DNA from: Spinacia oleracea
Taxonomy: Eukaryota; Streptophyta; Magnoliopsida; Caryophyllales; Amaranthaceae
Assembly: GCF_020520425.1 (NCBI RefSeq)
Contig: NC_079491.1
Location: 97,929,152 to 97,993,151 of the forward strand
Direction: 5' to 3'
DNA length: 64,000 bases
The notes below the pieces were generated by a model, which did not search any database, had not been told where the DNA came from, and saw nothing but the letters and a program-made list of their open reading frames with translations. This document shows positions 1 through 10,575 of the stretch, in pieces. Each line of letters starts with the position of its first letter. The stretch's first letter is position 1. A program made the translations under genes and the position numbers.

Positions 1-2808
1 GTCAGACATAGAGATATTGTGGATGTGAGCAACTGTATGCATGCTTGTGGTATGGAGGACATCAAGTGTGTGGGTAATTTTTTCACCTGGAACAACAAGC
101 AACAAGGTAACAACAGGGTTTTTTCAAAAATTGATAGATTTATGGCTAATCAAGCTTGGCAAACTTGCTTTCCTGTTGCTGAGGTATGTTTCATGCCAGA
201 AGGACTTTTTGATCACTCTCCTGGTCTTCTTTCCGTGTTTCCCAGAGATGATGGAGGGAAGAAACCATTTAAGTATTTTACTATGTGGAAGTCCTCAAAT
301 GTGTTTTCTGACATTGTCCAGCAGGCTTGGAATACTCAGTTTATTGGCACTAAAATGTTCATTTTGATTAATAAACTGAAAAGAGTTAAAGTGGCTCTTA
401 AAGAGTTGAATAAAGTAGGTTTTACAGATATTCAAGCAGCAGATTTGAGAGCTTATCAGACTATGGTGAGTGCTCAAACTACAATGCATAATAATCCTTC
501 TGATCAAAGCTTTGAAGATGCAGAGTTGATTGCAATACAGGAGTATAAGGAGAAACATAATGCTTATTTGGCTTTCCTCAGTCAGAAAGCAAAATTGTCT
601 TGGCCTAAAGATGGAGATGAGAATACTTCTCTTTTTCATCAGAGTATCAAGACTAGAAAAGTTCAGAACCAAGTGTATACCATTTATGATATGCAAGGAG
701 AATGGAAAGATACAGCTGATGGGGTGTCCAAAGCTTTTTTGGATTATTATACAATGCTCCTAGGTAGTACTTCTGATAACAGAACACCAGTAAATAAGGA
801 GGTGGTGCAGCAGGGGCCAGTCTGTTTGGATCATCATAAAGCTATACTCAATGCTCCTTATACAGCAGATGAAGTTAAGAAGGCTCTTTTCTCTATTCCA
901 GGTATTAAAGCTCCTGGTCCAGATGGTTTTGACTCTTATTTTTACAAAGATGCTTGGCATATTGTTGGGGATGAAGTCATTGCAGCCGTTCTTGATATGT
1001 TACAGCAAGGAAGAATCTTGAAGGAGGTGAACCACACTGTGATTACTCTTATCCCCAAGACTAAATGTCCAAAGGATGTGAGTGAGTTCAGGCCAATTTC
1101 TTGCTGCAACACCATTTATAAGTGCATAACAAAAGTTTTGTGTAGGAGATTAAGACAAGTTCTTCCTGATCTCATAATGGAAAATCAAGGAGGTTTTGTT
1201 CATGGGAGATACATAGTTCATAATAATATGGTTGTGCAAGATTTAGTCAGGCATTATGGGAGGAAAGGGGTTAAGCCTAGCTGCCTTATGAAGATTGATC
1301 TTCAAAAAGCCTATGACACTGTTGATTGGCAGTTCTTACAGGAGATGCTGGTTCTTTTGGACTTCCCAAAGCAGTTTGTTGATATGGTTATGCAATGTGT
1401 TACTACTCCCATGTTTTCTTTGATGCTGAATGGTTCTATGCATGGGTTTTTTAAATCCAAGAGAGGTTTGAGACAAGGAGACCCTATCTCTCCTCTGTTA
1501 TTTGTCATTTGCATGGAATATTTGTCTAGAATTCTGAATAGAGTTAGCTCTATGCATCAGTTCCAGTTTCATCCAAGGTGTAAGGGGATTGGTCTTACCC
1601 ACTTATGTTTTGCTGATGATCTGATTATCTGTAGCAAGGGAGATTATCAGTCTATTTACTTGTTGCTTCAAGCTTTCAAGTTGTTTTCTGATACTTCTGG
1701 CTTAAAGGCAAACCAACAAAAGTCTTCTATCTACTGTCATGGCATGCATGAATCTGAAATTCAGAGGGTAGTAGATGTTTCTGGTTTTTCTAGAAGTATG
1801 TTGCCATTCAAATATTTGGGGGTCCCTATTTGTTCTAAGAAGATCTCTGTGGCTCAGTGTTCTCATTTGGTGGATAAGATGATCACTAGGATAAAAATTT
1901 GGAGTTCTAGGAATTTATCCTATACAGCAAGAATGCAGCTTGTTAATTCAGTTCTACTGAGTTTGCACATGTATTGGGCACAAATTTATGTGCTTCTAAA
2001 AGGTGTTCTACAAGACATAGTGAAGATCTGCAGAGCCTTGCTCTGGAGTGGCCATGCTTTCAGTCATAAACCAAGCAACATAGCTTGGGATAAAGTCTGT
2101 AGTGACAAGCACACTAGGGGGTTGGGGTTTAGAGATGTTCAGAAGTGGAATATTGCCTTTATGGGGAAATATGTTTGGGCTTTAGTCAAGAAGCAGGATA
2201 ATGTGTGGATTAGGTGGATTAATTCAGTATACTTAAAGGATGGGGATTGGTGGGAGTATCAGCCTGGTTCTACTGCTAGATGGTACTGGAAGCAAGTGTG
2301 CAATACAAAGGAGCAGCTCAAACAAGTCTTTACTTGTGCAGATTTTGAGAACATGCCTCATTATTCAGTGAAACAAGTGTATGAGAAACTCCTAGGAGAC
2401 AAGCCAAGGGTGCATTGGGACAAAATGGTTTGGAATAGGCTGAATGTTCCAAAACATAGATTCATTTGCTGCTTAGCTGTTCACTCAAAGCTCCAGACTA
2501 CAGACAAACTAGCAAAGATAGGCATTAGTCAATCTGCTAGTTGCTTGATTTGTGGCTTGGATGATGAGACTCATCAGCATCTCTTTTTTCAGTGCCAGTA
2601 TAGTAAGCAAATTATTATAGCAGTACATCAGTGGATAGGTTTCTCTATTCATGGCAATTTGGTTCAGTTAGTCAGGAAGGCTGGACAAAGTAAAGCTTTA
2701 AAGTTCAGGAAGCAGGTGTATTTTGCAGCTGTTGGTGCTGCTGTCTACCTGATCTGGAGGTGTAGAAACACAAGTTTTTGGGATAACTCCATTCCCACTG
2801 TCAGTTAG
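1..2808 (+). CDS. LINE ORF2: endonuclease (C-terminal part), reverse transcriptase, zf-RVT; partial
   Basis: The frame is open from the left edge, so the start is missing; about 936 codons are visible. Residues are counted from the GTG at 19. The first 75 residues carry the end of an apurinic-type endonuclease (FTW, SKIDRF, DHSP). The reverse transcriptase spans about residues 340-620, with PKTKCPKDVSEFRPIS, KIDLQKAYDTVDW, RGLRQGDPISPLLF and the catalytic box FADD, where many relatives have YADD or FADD. The C-terminal third matches the zf-RVT region of plant LINEs (WNRLNVPKHRFICC, then a Cys/His cluster CLICGLDDETHQHLFFQC). The protein would nick target DNA and copy its own RNA there. No stop or frameshift is visible in this part, so it may be a young copy. 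Confidence 0.93.
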   Translation, partial: VRHRDIVDVSNCMHACGMEDIKCVGNFFTWNNKQQGNNRVFSKIDRFMANQAWQTCFPVAEVCFMPEGLFDHSPGLLSVFPRDDGGKKPFKYFTMWKSSNVFSDIVQQAWNTQFIGTKMFILINKLKRVKVALKELNKVGFTDIQAADLRAYQTMVSAQTTMHNNPSDQSFEDAELIAIQEYKEKHNAYLAFLSQKAKLSWPKDGDENTSLFHQSIKTRKVQNQVYTIYDMQGEWKDTADGVSKAFLDYYTMLLGSTSDNRTPVNKEVVQQGPVCLDHHKAILNAPYTADEVKKALFSIPGIKAPGPDGFDSYFYKDAWHIVGDEVIAAVLDMLQQGRILKEVNHTVITLIPKTKCPKDVSEFRPISCCNTIYKCITKVLCRRLRQVLPDLIMENQGGFVHGRYIVHNNMVVQDLVRHYGRKGVKPSCLMKIDLQKAYDTVDWQFLQEMLVLLDFPKQFVDMVMQCVTTPMFSLMLNGSMHGFFKSKRGLRQGDPISPLLFVICMEYLSRILNRVSSMHQFQFHPRCKGIGLTHLCFADDLIICSKGDYQSIYLLLQAFKLFSDTSGLKANQQKSSIYCHGMHESEIQRVVDVSGFSRSMLPFKYLGVPICSKKISVAQCSHLVDKMITRIKIWSSRNLSYTARMQLVNSVLLSLHMYWAQIYVLLKGVLQDIVKICRALLWSGHAFSHKPSNIAWDKVCSDKHTRGLGFRDVQKWNIAFMGKYVWALVKKQDNVWIRWINSVYLKDGDWWEYQPGSTARWYWKQVCNTKEQLKQVFTCADFENMPHYSVKQVYEKLLGDKPRVHWDKMVWNRLNVPKHRFICCLAVHSKLQTTDKLAKIGISQSASCLICGLDDETHQHLFFQCQYSKQIIIAVHQWIGFSIHGNLVQLVRKAGQSKALKFRKQVYFAAVGAAVYLIWRCRNTSFWDNSIPTVS

Positions 2809-3063
2809 AGTATGAAGGTTTTGAAGCAAATGGTAAAGAGCAGAATTCAGGTTGTTCTGCCAAAGCATGTAAGCAAGAGAGATAGTAAATGGTTCACAAA
2901 TTTGTAATAGCCTTTAGGCTTTGTGGTTGTGTTTTAGAGCTTCTATAGCTTTGTGTTTGCTGATTTCAAGGGCATAGAGTCCAACTTAGTTGGTTTTTAT
3001 GTCCCTGAATTGGCTTAAGGTGTAATTGTTTGGTCCAATTAATATATTTCTCTATTGCTTAGC
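2809..3063 (+). other. LINE 3' UTR
   Basis: This is non-coding sequence between the ORF2 stop and the poly(A) tract. It is T/G-rich, with no other recognisable feature. Confidence 0.8.
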
Positions 3064-3072
3064 AAAAAAAAA

Positions 3073-3961
3073 GTGCAAATGATAGATCATCATAGGGTCA
3101 TTAAGGCAAAGGCCATGACCAAAACACACATAAAGCACGTAGTCAGCAAAAGCTGAGTACTTACAAGAATAGAGTGAAATGAAACTAAAACATGCATCAC
3201 TCACTAAGTACTAATCATCATGCAAAAGCCATATAATAATTAACAACCAATCATGAATACAAGACTCGACACTTGACTCGACTCTTGACTCACAATTTAA
3301 ATTGAATAAGCTTCGAACAGGCCAAAAGAATAATCCACAAAGGGAAAAGGTGATGGGAGCCAACCATACACCAAATATATAATAATAAAATCGGGCCATA
3401 CCGAGTGTCGGGCCATACCGACGGAATTCCTGCGCATAATATAAATGAAACAACGTCTTGTATCATTAGTAGGAGTATGAGCTTTCCGGCAAGACTCCCC
3501 CATTGTTCATACTCAAGGTATATACGTTCCAAGAGTTTTGAAGCTTGTTCTAGTTGCACTTTACGTTTATTAATATTTTATAAAAGGCGAACTCAAGACT
3601 CACCAACATGCACACATACAATTAATAAACAACAACCAAAACAATCTTATTTTAAATGCTTTAGGACTTGTGATCAACAAGGCAAGACACTTGTTGTATT
3701 ACTACCATGTTCCTCCTCACCAAGGTGAGACTCCACATCATGCACATTAACATGAGGGTTATGCCCTTGCACGACAAATCCTAATTCATTTCATACATAA
3801 TATTCCCAACTGAACCCTACATGTGTGGTGGCTTACATGAGCTAACCCTTCACATGTGGTAAAATAAGTAGTACAACGAGGTACGAATAATTGGCTCAAA
3901 CTATGCTAGACATCCCGTACAATAGCATACAAATAAATAATCCATCCCTTGCATGTGAAAT
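3073..3961 (-). repeat. Gypsy-A 3' LTR, left fragment
   Basis: This stretch is collinear without gaps with 31318-32206 of the intact Gypsy-A LTR, with a constant offset of 28245 at both ends. By eye there are about 19 mismatches in 889 bases. The first about 349 bases of the LTR lie beyond the LINE, outside the window. The fragment is cut at 3961 by Copia-A and resumes at 17703. It contains short open frames on both strands that are shared with the other LTR copy and show no protein family. Confidence 0.9.
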
Positions 3962-4469
3962 TGATATTCTAGTAGAAACACTGACAAGAGGGGGGGGGGT
4001 GAATTGTTTTCTTTAACTTAGGTTGTTCCTTTGCGGAATTTAGAATTTAAAGGAACAACTATCAAATTAATACGAAGAATGTGAAAACTGAGGAAACTTC
4101 TTGATCCTTATCAAGAAGCGAAAACCTCAAACTCTTTTATATATTGTAATGGCTCGAATACAACACACTCAATAACTCGAGTTCCACTTGAACACGAGTT
4201 CCCCACTACAATACCCTTTGATTACAGTGCTTGTTCCTTTCACACTCTCTTACTGACTTGACTCTAAGTCACTTTAAGGATCACTCAACCCTTGTACCCC
4301 AAATTACAACTCGATGTATTTGAAACTTCTAGTAATCAATAAAGCTTATGAATAATAAAGAAACTCTAGAAACACGCTCTTTTGTAAACTTACTTTTGAT
4401 AAAAACTCTTAAGCTCTTTTCGAAATATTGTGCGTTATCAGTTGTGATTTGAGAAATGAAAAACCTTTT

Positions 4470-4482
4470 CCTTTTATAGAGG
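4470..4482 (-). promoter_or_regulatory. TATA box in Copia-A 3' LTR
   Basis: The minus strand reads CCTCTATAAAAGG, a canonical plant TATA context, at the same place in both LTRs (14373-14385 in the other). It is the likely core promoter of the LTR. Confidence 0.65.
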
Positions 4483-5036
4483 AACTTTCTTGGTCAGTTT
4501 CCCATGTTCAACTCAACGGCCACTAACAGTTACTGGGAGCAGTAACGTGCACGTTGATTGAGAGAAACAGGGAGACTTCTTCAAACCACTTTTAACACGT
4601 TCAATTTTAGAGAAAATAGTGGGAGCAGTTTTAGGAACAAGTAAAATCTTTTCTTGGAAAAAAAGGAGTCTTGAATCCGAATCCAATGTTGATTTCATTA
4701 AAATCGTTTTATTTATTTTCCTAAAGATTTTTGCTTTATAAAACTTTATTTTATTAACGACATAATATTTTCTTAAAACATATTAAAACACACGTGTTCC
4801 TTTAGTTTCATATTCTGCATAAACGATATTGAAATACTTACACAAAATCTAAACATAAACTCATATGTTGTAGCTTCTATGTTGGCACCTTTTGAAACAT
4901 CACTTGAACGCTTCATGCATTGTTCCTTCTCCGGAACTTTGATGATCTTCATACTATATGAGGAACACCCTTAATAACTTGCTTAGGATCAGCCGTTGAG
5001 GATCAGCCTTCTTTAAGAACAGCCGTCTTTAGGAAC

Positions 5037-5207
5037 AGCCGTCTTGGGAACAGCCGTCTTGGGAACAGCTGTCTTGGGAACAGCCGTCTTGGGAACAGCC
5101 GTCTTGGGAACAACCGTCTTGGGAACAGCCGTCTTGGGAACAGCCGTCTTGGGAACAACTGTCTTGGGAACCGCCATCTCGGGAACAACCGTCTTGGGAA
5201 CAGCCTT
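5037..5207. repeat. 15-bp minisatellite in Copia-A 3' LTR
   Basis: About 11-12 tandem copies of GTCTTGGGAACAGCC with single-base variants. A repeat of 15 bp keeps all three frames open on each strand, which creates spurious open frames. The other LTR has the same array with a different pattern of variants at 14934-15108. Confidence 0.92.
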
Positions 5208-5373
5208 CATTTGCAGACTTGATCGATTCGTTAGGAATTCCCTGCATTGCTTAGTGTTTGTTCCACATGCTTAGTTTGTCCTACTCAGGCACTCCCTAAC
5301 TTAGCATTACAAAAACACACTTAACCAACGATTAGGAAGTTTGCTTTGTCATCATCAAAACTCAGAATCAACA

Positions 5374-5393
5374 ATATTCCCCCTTTTTTGGTG
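5374..5393 (-). other. Copia-A polypurine tract
   Basis: On the minus strand a run of A then GGGGG (AAAAAAGGGGGAATAT) sits directly before the LTR start TGTTGA. It is the plus-strand primer for reverse transcription. The same tract occurs at 15277-15296 beside the second LTR. Confidence 0.85.
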
Positions 5394-5942
5394 ATGACAA
5401 CATAAGCAAACTTTTACCAAAAAAATCAAACTTATTTGCAATCCTAAACAAGTTTTCAAAACAAAAAAAATAGAAATGAAAAATTACGGAAAAATAAAAG
5501 TGAAACAATTTGAAAACTTAAAATAAAAATAAAAATAAAAACTTACAGCAGCGAGAAGTGAGGCAATGAGGGACATGGAGACAGGTAAGATCAAGTTAAA
5601 AAGGTTTGCATTCTTTTCCCCCTGTTGGCATTAACAAAAAGAAAAAATACAAGGCAAAAATATGATATTTAGCGCCCCACGATCAACGTTTGGCAAACTA
5701 AGTTAGCCTCAAAGTCAAGTCTCAACATGCATAATTAATTGTAATCATAATATATAACAAAAGAAATCAACCAAGTTTTAGAGATGCAAGCTTTAGGTTC
5801 CACATGTTCTAAAAATAAAAAAATGATGATGTCACCCAAACTGAGGGTTACATAAAAAATAAAAGAGAAAAAAAATTGTTCCAAACAAATAAAAAACCAA
5901 GGTAACAAGCAAATTAGCGGATCAGGTTTAAGGGTGAAGGGT

Positions 5943-8155
5943 TTAGTTTTCAAGCTTCTGAAGAATTGTGGAGGAGCTCGTAGTCACTTGAGCGTTGAGC
6001 TGATGCAGACCGGATCCCAACTCCTTAATCGCTGAAACTAAGGCACCCATCTGTGTCTGTAACGCACTGATCCTGGCATTCGAACCTTCTTGTACAACCA
6101 TCATTCTAGCCATCCCCTCCTTAAGCTGACTGACCTGCTCCTTGAGTTCCGAAATGGAGGGATCCTTCTGTGATCCCAAAGAACTAGAGGAGCTAACAAA
6201 TGAACTAAAACCACCAAAACCAGAAAAACCAAGAGGAACAACTGTGGGTGGAGGAACAAGTGCTACATTAGGCGTAGGAACAACATCCATGGGTTTGGAT
6301 GCCTGTTCCTTTTCCTTTATAATATCTTTCTCACCTTGTTCCCCCTCATCATCCTCATCATCACCAGAAATTTCAATATAAGCAGGAGGACGAATTAAAG
6401 TTGGTCCTTTGGTAGCAATTCTTGGACTCTTTCTCACACTCGGAGCCGGTTTTGAAGCACCCTTGACCACCTTTTTCTCTTTTACCTGCCTCACCACCTT
6501 TCCCACCTTTTTAATTACTCCTGACTCTTCTTCTTCCTCATCACTATCCGACATCCTCCAGTTTAATTTACCGTCCGCAACCTCCAATTTTAAGTAAAAT
6601 AACAAATCATGCTGTAAAATTTGTTCTGACTTTACTTTTACTTCAACATATTCACTGAGGTCAACAGAAAAGCTTTTAAACACCTCAGTCATTAAAGATC
6701 CATAACCCAGCTTACAGTTAGTTTCAATACAGTGGGTCATGTGTTTAATCATTAGGGCAGGGAAGTTGATTGGAATTTTGTGAGCTAGACAATAAATTAG
6801 GGAGGCATCATATAAACTGGCTAAGGTTCTTCTGTGTAGTCTAGGAACAATGCCTCTCCTAACAATATTAAACAGGAGTTTCTGGGTTGGGGAAAGGAAC
6901 AAGTCTTGATGAGTAATAGAACTTATCGTATAATCACCTCCAATCAATTCAACAAATACATCATTAGTAATCACCCCAATTTGAATTGTATCCGATTTTC
7001 CTTTCACATACTGGTCATATCCTTTATTAGGAACAAGGAATAGTTTTGCAAGGTATTCAGCATTAAAAGCTATGGTTGTTCCATTCATAACACTTTTGCA
7101 AACTCCATCCTCAAACGCAAAATTATTTATAAATTCACACATCGCCATAGGAAAAATAGGATTTTTTGCAACAACACAAAATAAATTCATCCAATCTTGG
7201 TGCTCTAATAAATCAATCAAATCAGTAAACTGTGAGTAACACCATACCTTGTTAACCGCAAATCCCTCAACCAAATTGGCTTCCTTAACTGAAATCACTT
7301 TCCCCCTCAAATTCCGGCCACCGGACACCACCTCCGGCGACCGACCATCGGTTTCTTCCCCCTGTGTCGAGGCGCTGCCTTTGTCCTCTTCCTCTTGCCC
7401 GAGAATCGAACCCAGAACCTTTGTCGTCGCAGCACCGCCGCCCCCTCGGTGTCGTTTCAAAGGACCCGAGATTTGTCGACCTTGATCAGGTGCGGCGCCC
7501 CCTCGACGTCGTTTCAATGGACCGGTGCCGTCGGCCGAACTTTGCGATTCGGAACCCTCATCGCCCAGCGAAACCGAGTTCGCACCACTTGCCTCGCCGG
7601 TGCTTGCGAAGGGGTTAGCAGATCTGGCGGTTTTTTCGGCTTTCCCCCTCACCGTCACCCTTTTCCGGTCGACCCGGTTTCGAACCAAGTAGGGGCGACG
7701 CGGGCTGCGGTTGTCGACAGCTGTGGTCGTTTCGGTCGAGGTCCAGCCGTCGCGGGCCGGTTTGAATTAGGGTTTTGGGTTATGGCCACCGCAAAGGGGT
7801 TTGGGTTAGGGTTTTCTTGGTTTGTCGCCGGCGAGGAGATCGGTCGGTTTGTTGCCGGAGATAACCGACTCCTCGTCGGTATAGGGGTGGTTAGGGTTCC
7901 AAACGGGTTGTTGTTTGGTGGTGAGTGGGGTTTCTCAGGGGTTTGGAGAGGAGAGGTTTCCATGGGAATTGGAGAAGTGGAGTTTCTTTTTCTTTTGGTA
8001 GACCAATTTGTGTTGTTACTGGTTTTCACCATTGTTGGTGAAGGGGTATGGATAGGTGGAGAATAAATTATTAGTGAGGTACAAGGAGGTGGGGATAAAC
8101 GTGTATTTGTTGCTGTGAGGTTTGAGTAGTTGAGATCCATTGGGATTGTTTCCAT
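5943..8155 (-). pseudogene. Copia-A accessory ORF between pol and 3' LTR, frameshifted
   Basis: The main open frame (5943-7688, 581 codons) has a basic, low-complexity N-terminal region, then a conserved block at about residues 135-370 (WMNLFCVVAKNPIFPMAMCE, LFNIVRRGIVPRLHRRTLAS). An acidic stretch (SDSDEEEEE), a Lys-rich segment and a C-terminal coiled-coil-like segment (SELKEQVSQLKEG) follow. The conserved block resembles the 'putative plant transposon protein' domain (PF20167) found in SIRE-type elements; that match is from memory. A likely N-terminal extension lies in another frame up to an ATG at 8155. The sister copy has one extra base near 17555 that keeps these frames joined, so this copy carries a one-base deletion near 7654. 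Function is unknown; the position is where SIRE elements carry an env-like or accessory gene. Confidence 0.75.
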
Positions 8156-8578
8156 GAGTTTCTTAGTTGTTGGGAACAAGAAGAATTTGAGGATTAAAGA
8201 ATGATTTGGAGAGGTTTGTATGTACGGGGATTGGTATATAATATTTAAATGGAAAAAAAAATACAAAATCGAAAGAAAGAAAAAAAAAATTCGGATGAAT
8301 GAAGAAAAATAAAAAAAGATAGAAAATGATAACTGAATGTAAAGGGATCGTGGAGAGAATTCAGGAAAATTATAACGATTAACCTAATTGTGGAACAGCT
8401 TAATTTTTCATCTCGTATTATTGATTCATTTATTTAATTATGTATTTACTTTCATTATGTAGGTTGATCCCTAACGATGGTAAACTTCAGCTATGCTTTC
8501 GCACGTAAAATTATGAATATAATTAATGTCAGGCATTTAATATTAAAGTTTATACCTTTAAAGGATCTTCCTGCTTCC
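8156..8578 (-). other. Spacer between Copia-A pol and accessory ORF
   Basis: AT-rich sequence with A runs and no open frame of note. It presumably holds the leader of the accessory ORF. Confidence 0.6.
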
Positions 8579-10486
8579 TTATCTTAGCTTGATCATTCCC
8601 AGTTCTAGTCTCATTTTCTCGTGCTTCTCTCTGCTTAAAGGTTTAGTCAAGATATCTGCAATTTGATTTTCTGTTTGACAAAAATTCAACTTAATTAAAC
8701 CTTTTTCTACATTGTCCTTAAGAAAGTGGTGTCTAATATGTATATGCTTGACCCTGGAATGGTGAACTGGATCTTTAGAGATACATATTGCACTAGTATT
8801 GTCACAATAAATCAAAACACAGTCATATATGATACCAAAATCCCTTAACTGTTGTTTTATCCAAAGGATTTGAGAGCAGCATGCAGCAGCAGCTACGTAC
8901 TCAGCTTCAGCTGTGGATAAAGCAACAGTGTTTTGTTTCTTGGAACCCCAAGAAACCATGCAGGGACCTAAAAATTGAACCATACCTGATGTGCTTTTAT
9001 GATTTACCAGATCACCAGCATAATCAGCATCAGCATATCCTCTTAAGTCGAATGTTCCACTTCTTGGATAGAACAAACATAAATCGTCTGTTCCTTTGAG
9101 GTATCTGAGAATCCTCTTTACAGCAGTCAAGTGAGACTCCTTTGGGTTTGACTGGAACCTTGCGCATAAGCCTACACTAAATGAAATGTCAGGTCTACTT
9201 GCAGTTAGGTAGAGCAGGGATCCAATCATTCCTCTGTATCTTGTTTGATTCACACTTGTTCCTTTGGGATCTTCGTCTAATCTTGTGGCTGTTCCCATAG
9301 GTGTGTGATTCACTTTGGCAGTTTCCATTTCATACTTTTTGAGGAGTTCTTTCACGTATTTCTGTTGGTGGATCATGATTCCTTCTTTGGTTTGTTTGAT
9401 TTGCAAACCGAGGAAGAAATTTAGTTCCCCCATCATACTCATGTCAAATTCACTGCTCATTAAATTTGCAAATTCCTTGCGTAAAATTTCGTTAGTTGCA
9501 CCAAATAATATATCATCAACGTAAATTTGTACAACTAACAAGTCTGTTCCTTTTGATTTTAGAAATAAGGTTTTGTCAATTCTGCCTCGTTTAAAATCAT
9601 TTTGCAAAAGGAATTTAGATAATCTATCATACCACGATCTAGGAGCTTGCTTCAAACCATAAAGAGCTTTATCAAGCTTATAGATGTGGTTGGGAAATTC
9701 AGGATTTTCGAAACCAGGAGGTTGTTCCACATAGACGTCTTCTTCTAGAAAACCATTTAGAAAAGCACATTTGACGTCCATTTGGTACAGTTTAAAACCC
9801 ATAAAAGCAGCAAAAGCAATTAAGATTCTTATAGCTTCTAATCTAGCAACAGGAGCGAAACTTTCTTCGAAATCAATACCTTCCTGTTGATTGTAGCCTT
9901 TGACCACTAACCTTGCCTTGTTCCTTATGATTGTTGCATGTTTATCTTTCTTGTTCCGGAACACCCATTTCAGTCCTATCACTTTCTCGTGCTTTGGTTT
10001 GGGTTCCAGGTGCCACACCTTGTTCCTTTCGAACTCATTTAGCTCTTCTTGCATGGCTGATATCCAATCAGCATCTTCCAAAGCTTCGGTGTGATTTCTT
10101 GGCTCTATTGTTGAAAGGAACGCATGAAAGGCACAGAAGTTTCTGAGTTGAGACCTTGTTTGAATTCCCTTTCTAATGTCGCTGACAATAAGTTTTATTG
10201 GATGGGAGCTTTGATGTTTCCATGGCTTAGGTTGAAATTGAGCCACAGGAACATCAAAGGTTGCTTCAGTTGCTTCTGTTCTTTGAACTCCGTGATTTCC
10301 TCTTGTTCTTCTTGCTCCTCTTAAGCCTCTTGTTCCCGAAGTTCCTTGTTCCTCTTGAACGGAAACTCCAGTATTTTCTGCTTGTTCCTCTTGACCTTGA
10401 TTTTCTGCTTGTTCCTCTTGCATGGGAACACCTTGATTTTCTGCTTGTTCCTCTTGCATGGGAACACCCTGATTTTCTACTTGTTC
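8579..10486 (-). pseudogene. Copia-A pol, 3' half: reverse transcriptase and RNase H
   Basis: The open frame runs from just after a TAG stop (10487-10489) to the natural end at 8579 (626 codons from the first usable start). The reverse transcriptase begins near residue 125 ([18 protein letters not shown]), with [40 protein letters not shown] and the catalytic YVDDILFG at about residue 315. RNase H follows, with [20 protein letters not shown] and [12 protein letters not shown]. The C-terminus ADILTKPL is typical of copia polyproteins. It stays in frame with the upstream half (10487-11971), so one nonsense codon is the only break. The first 60 residues are a repeated acidic linker. The stop arose from GAG, judging by neighbouring repeat units. 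Confidence 0.92.
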
Positions 10487-10575
10487 CTATTGCATGGGAA
10501 CACCCTGATTTTCTGCTTGTTCCTCTTGCATGGGAACACCCTGATTTTCTGCTTGTTCCTCTTGCACAGGAACTC
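10390..10575 (-). repeat. In-frame 36-bp coding repeat in Copia-A pol linker
   Basis: Four to five near-identical units encode [12 protein letters not shown], with shortened variants at the left. They form an acidic, Gln-rich linker between integrase and reverse transcriptase. The premature TAG at 10487-10489 lies inside one unit. Length variation between element copies is likely. Confidence 0.85.

Larger units (their letters stand above)
1..3072 (+). mobile_element. LINE (L1-type non-LTR retrotransposon), 5' part outside window
   Basis: The element holds the end of an endonuclease domain, a reverse transcriptase and a zinc-finger region. A 3' UTR of about 255 bases follows, ending in a nine-base A tract at 3064-3072. 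From 3073 the DNA matches, base for base in register, the Gypsy-A LTR copy at 31318. The LINE therefore ended by target-primed insertion inside that LTR. The matching left flank and the 5' end, with any ORF1, lie outside the window. Confidence 0.9.
3962..5373 (-). repeat. Copia-A 3' LTR
   Basis: About 1412 bp, bounded by TGATATTC on the left and CAACA on the right (TGTTG...TATCA on the minus strand). It pairs with 13879-15276. Outside an internal minisatellite the two differ by roughly 2% by eye, plus one 10-base indel near 4016. The left end abuts Gypsy-A LTR sequence. Confidence 0.9.

Noticed and set aside
3297-3728. Open frames of 68-107 codons in the left Gypsy-A LTR, repeated at 31518-31973
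   Set aside because: They recur only because the LTR is duplicated; they extend differently in the two copies and show no family.
5003-5274. Several 60-76 codon open frames with Phe-Pro-Arg-Arg-Leu or Ala-Val-Pro-Lys-Thr repeats
   Set aside because: They are products of a 15-bp minisatellite, whose unit length keeps every frame open; the same happens at 14916-15177.
6142-8066. Open frames on the + strand across 6142-8066
   Set aside because: Shadows of the minus-strand accessory ORF and its low-complexity N-terminal part.
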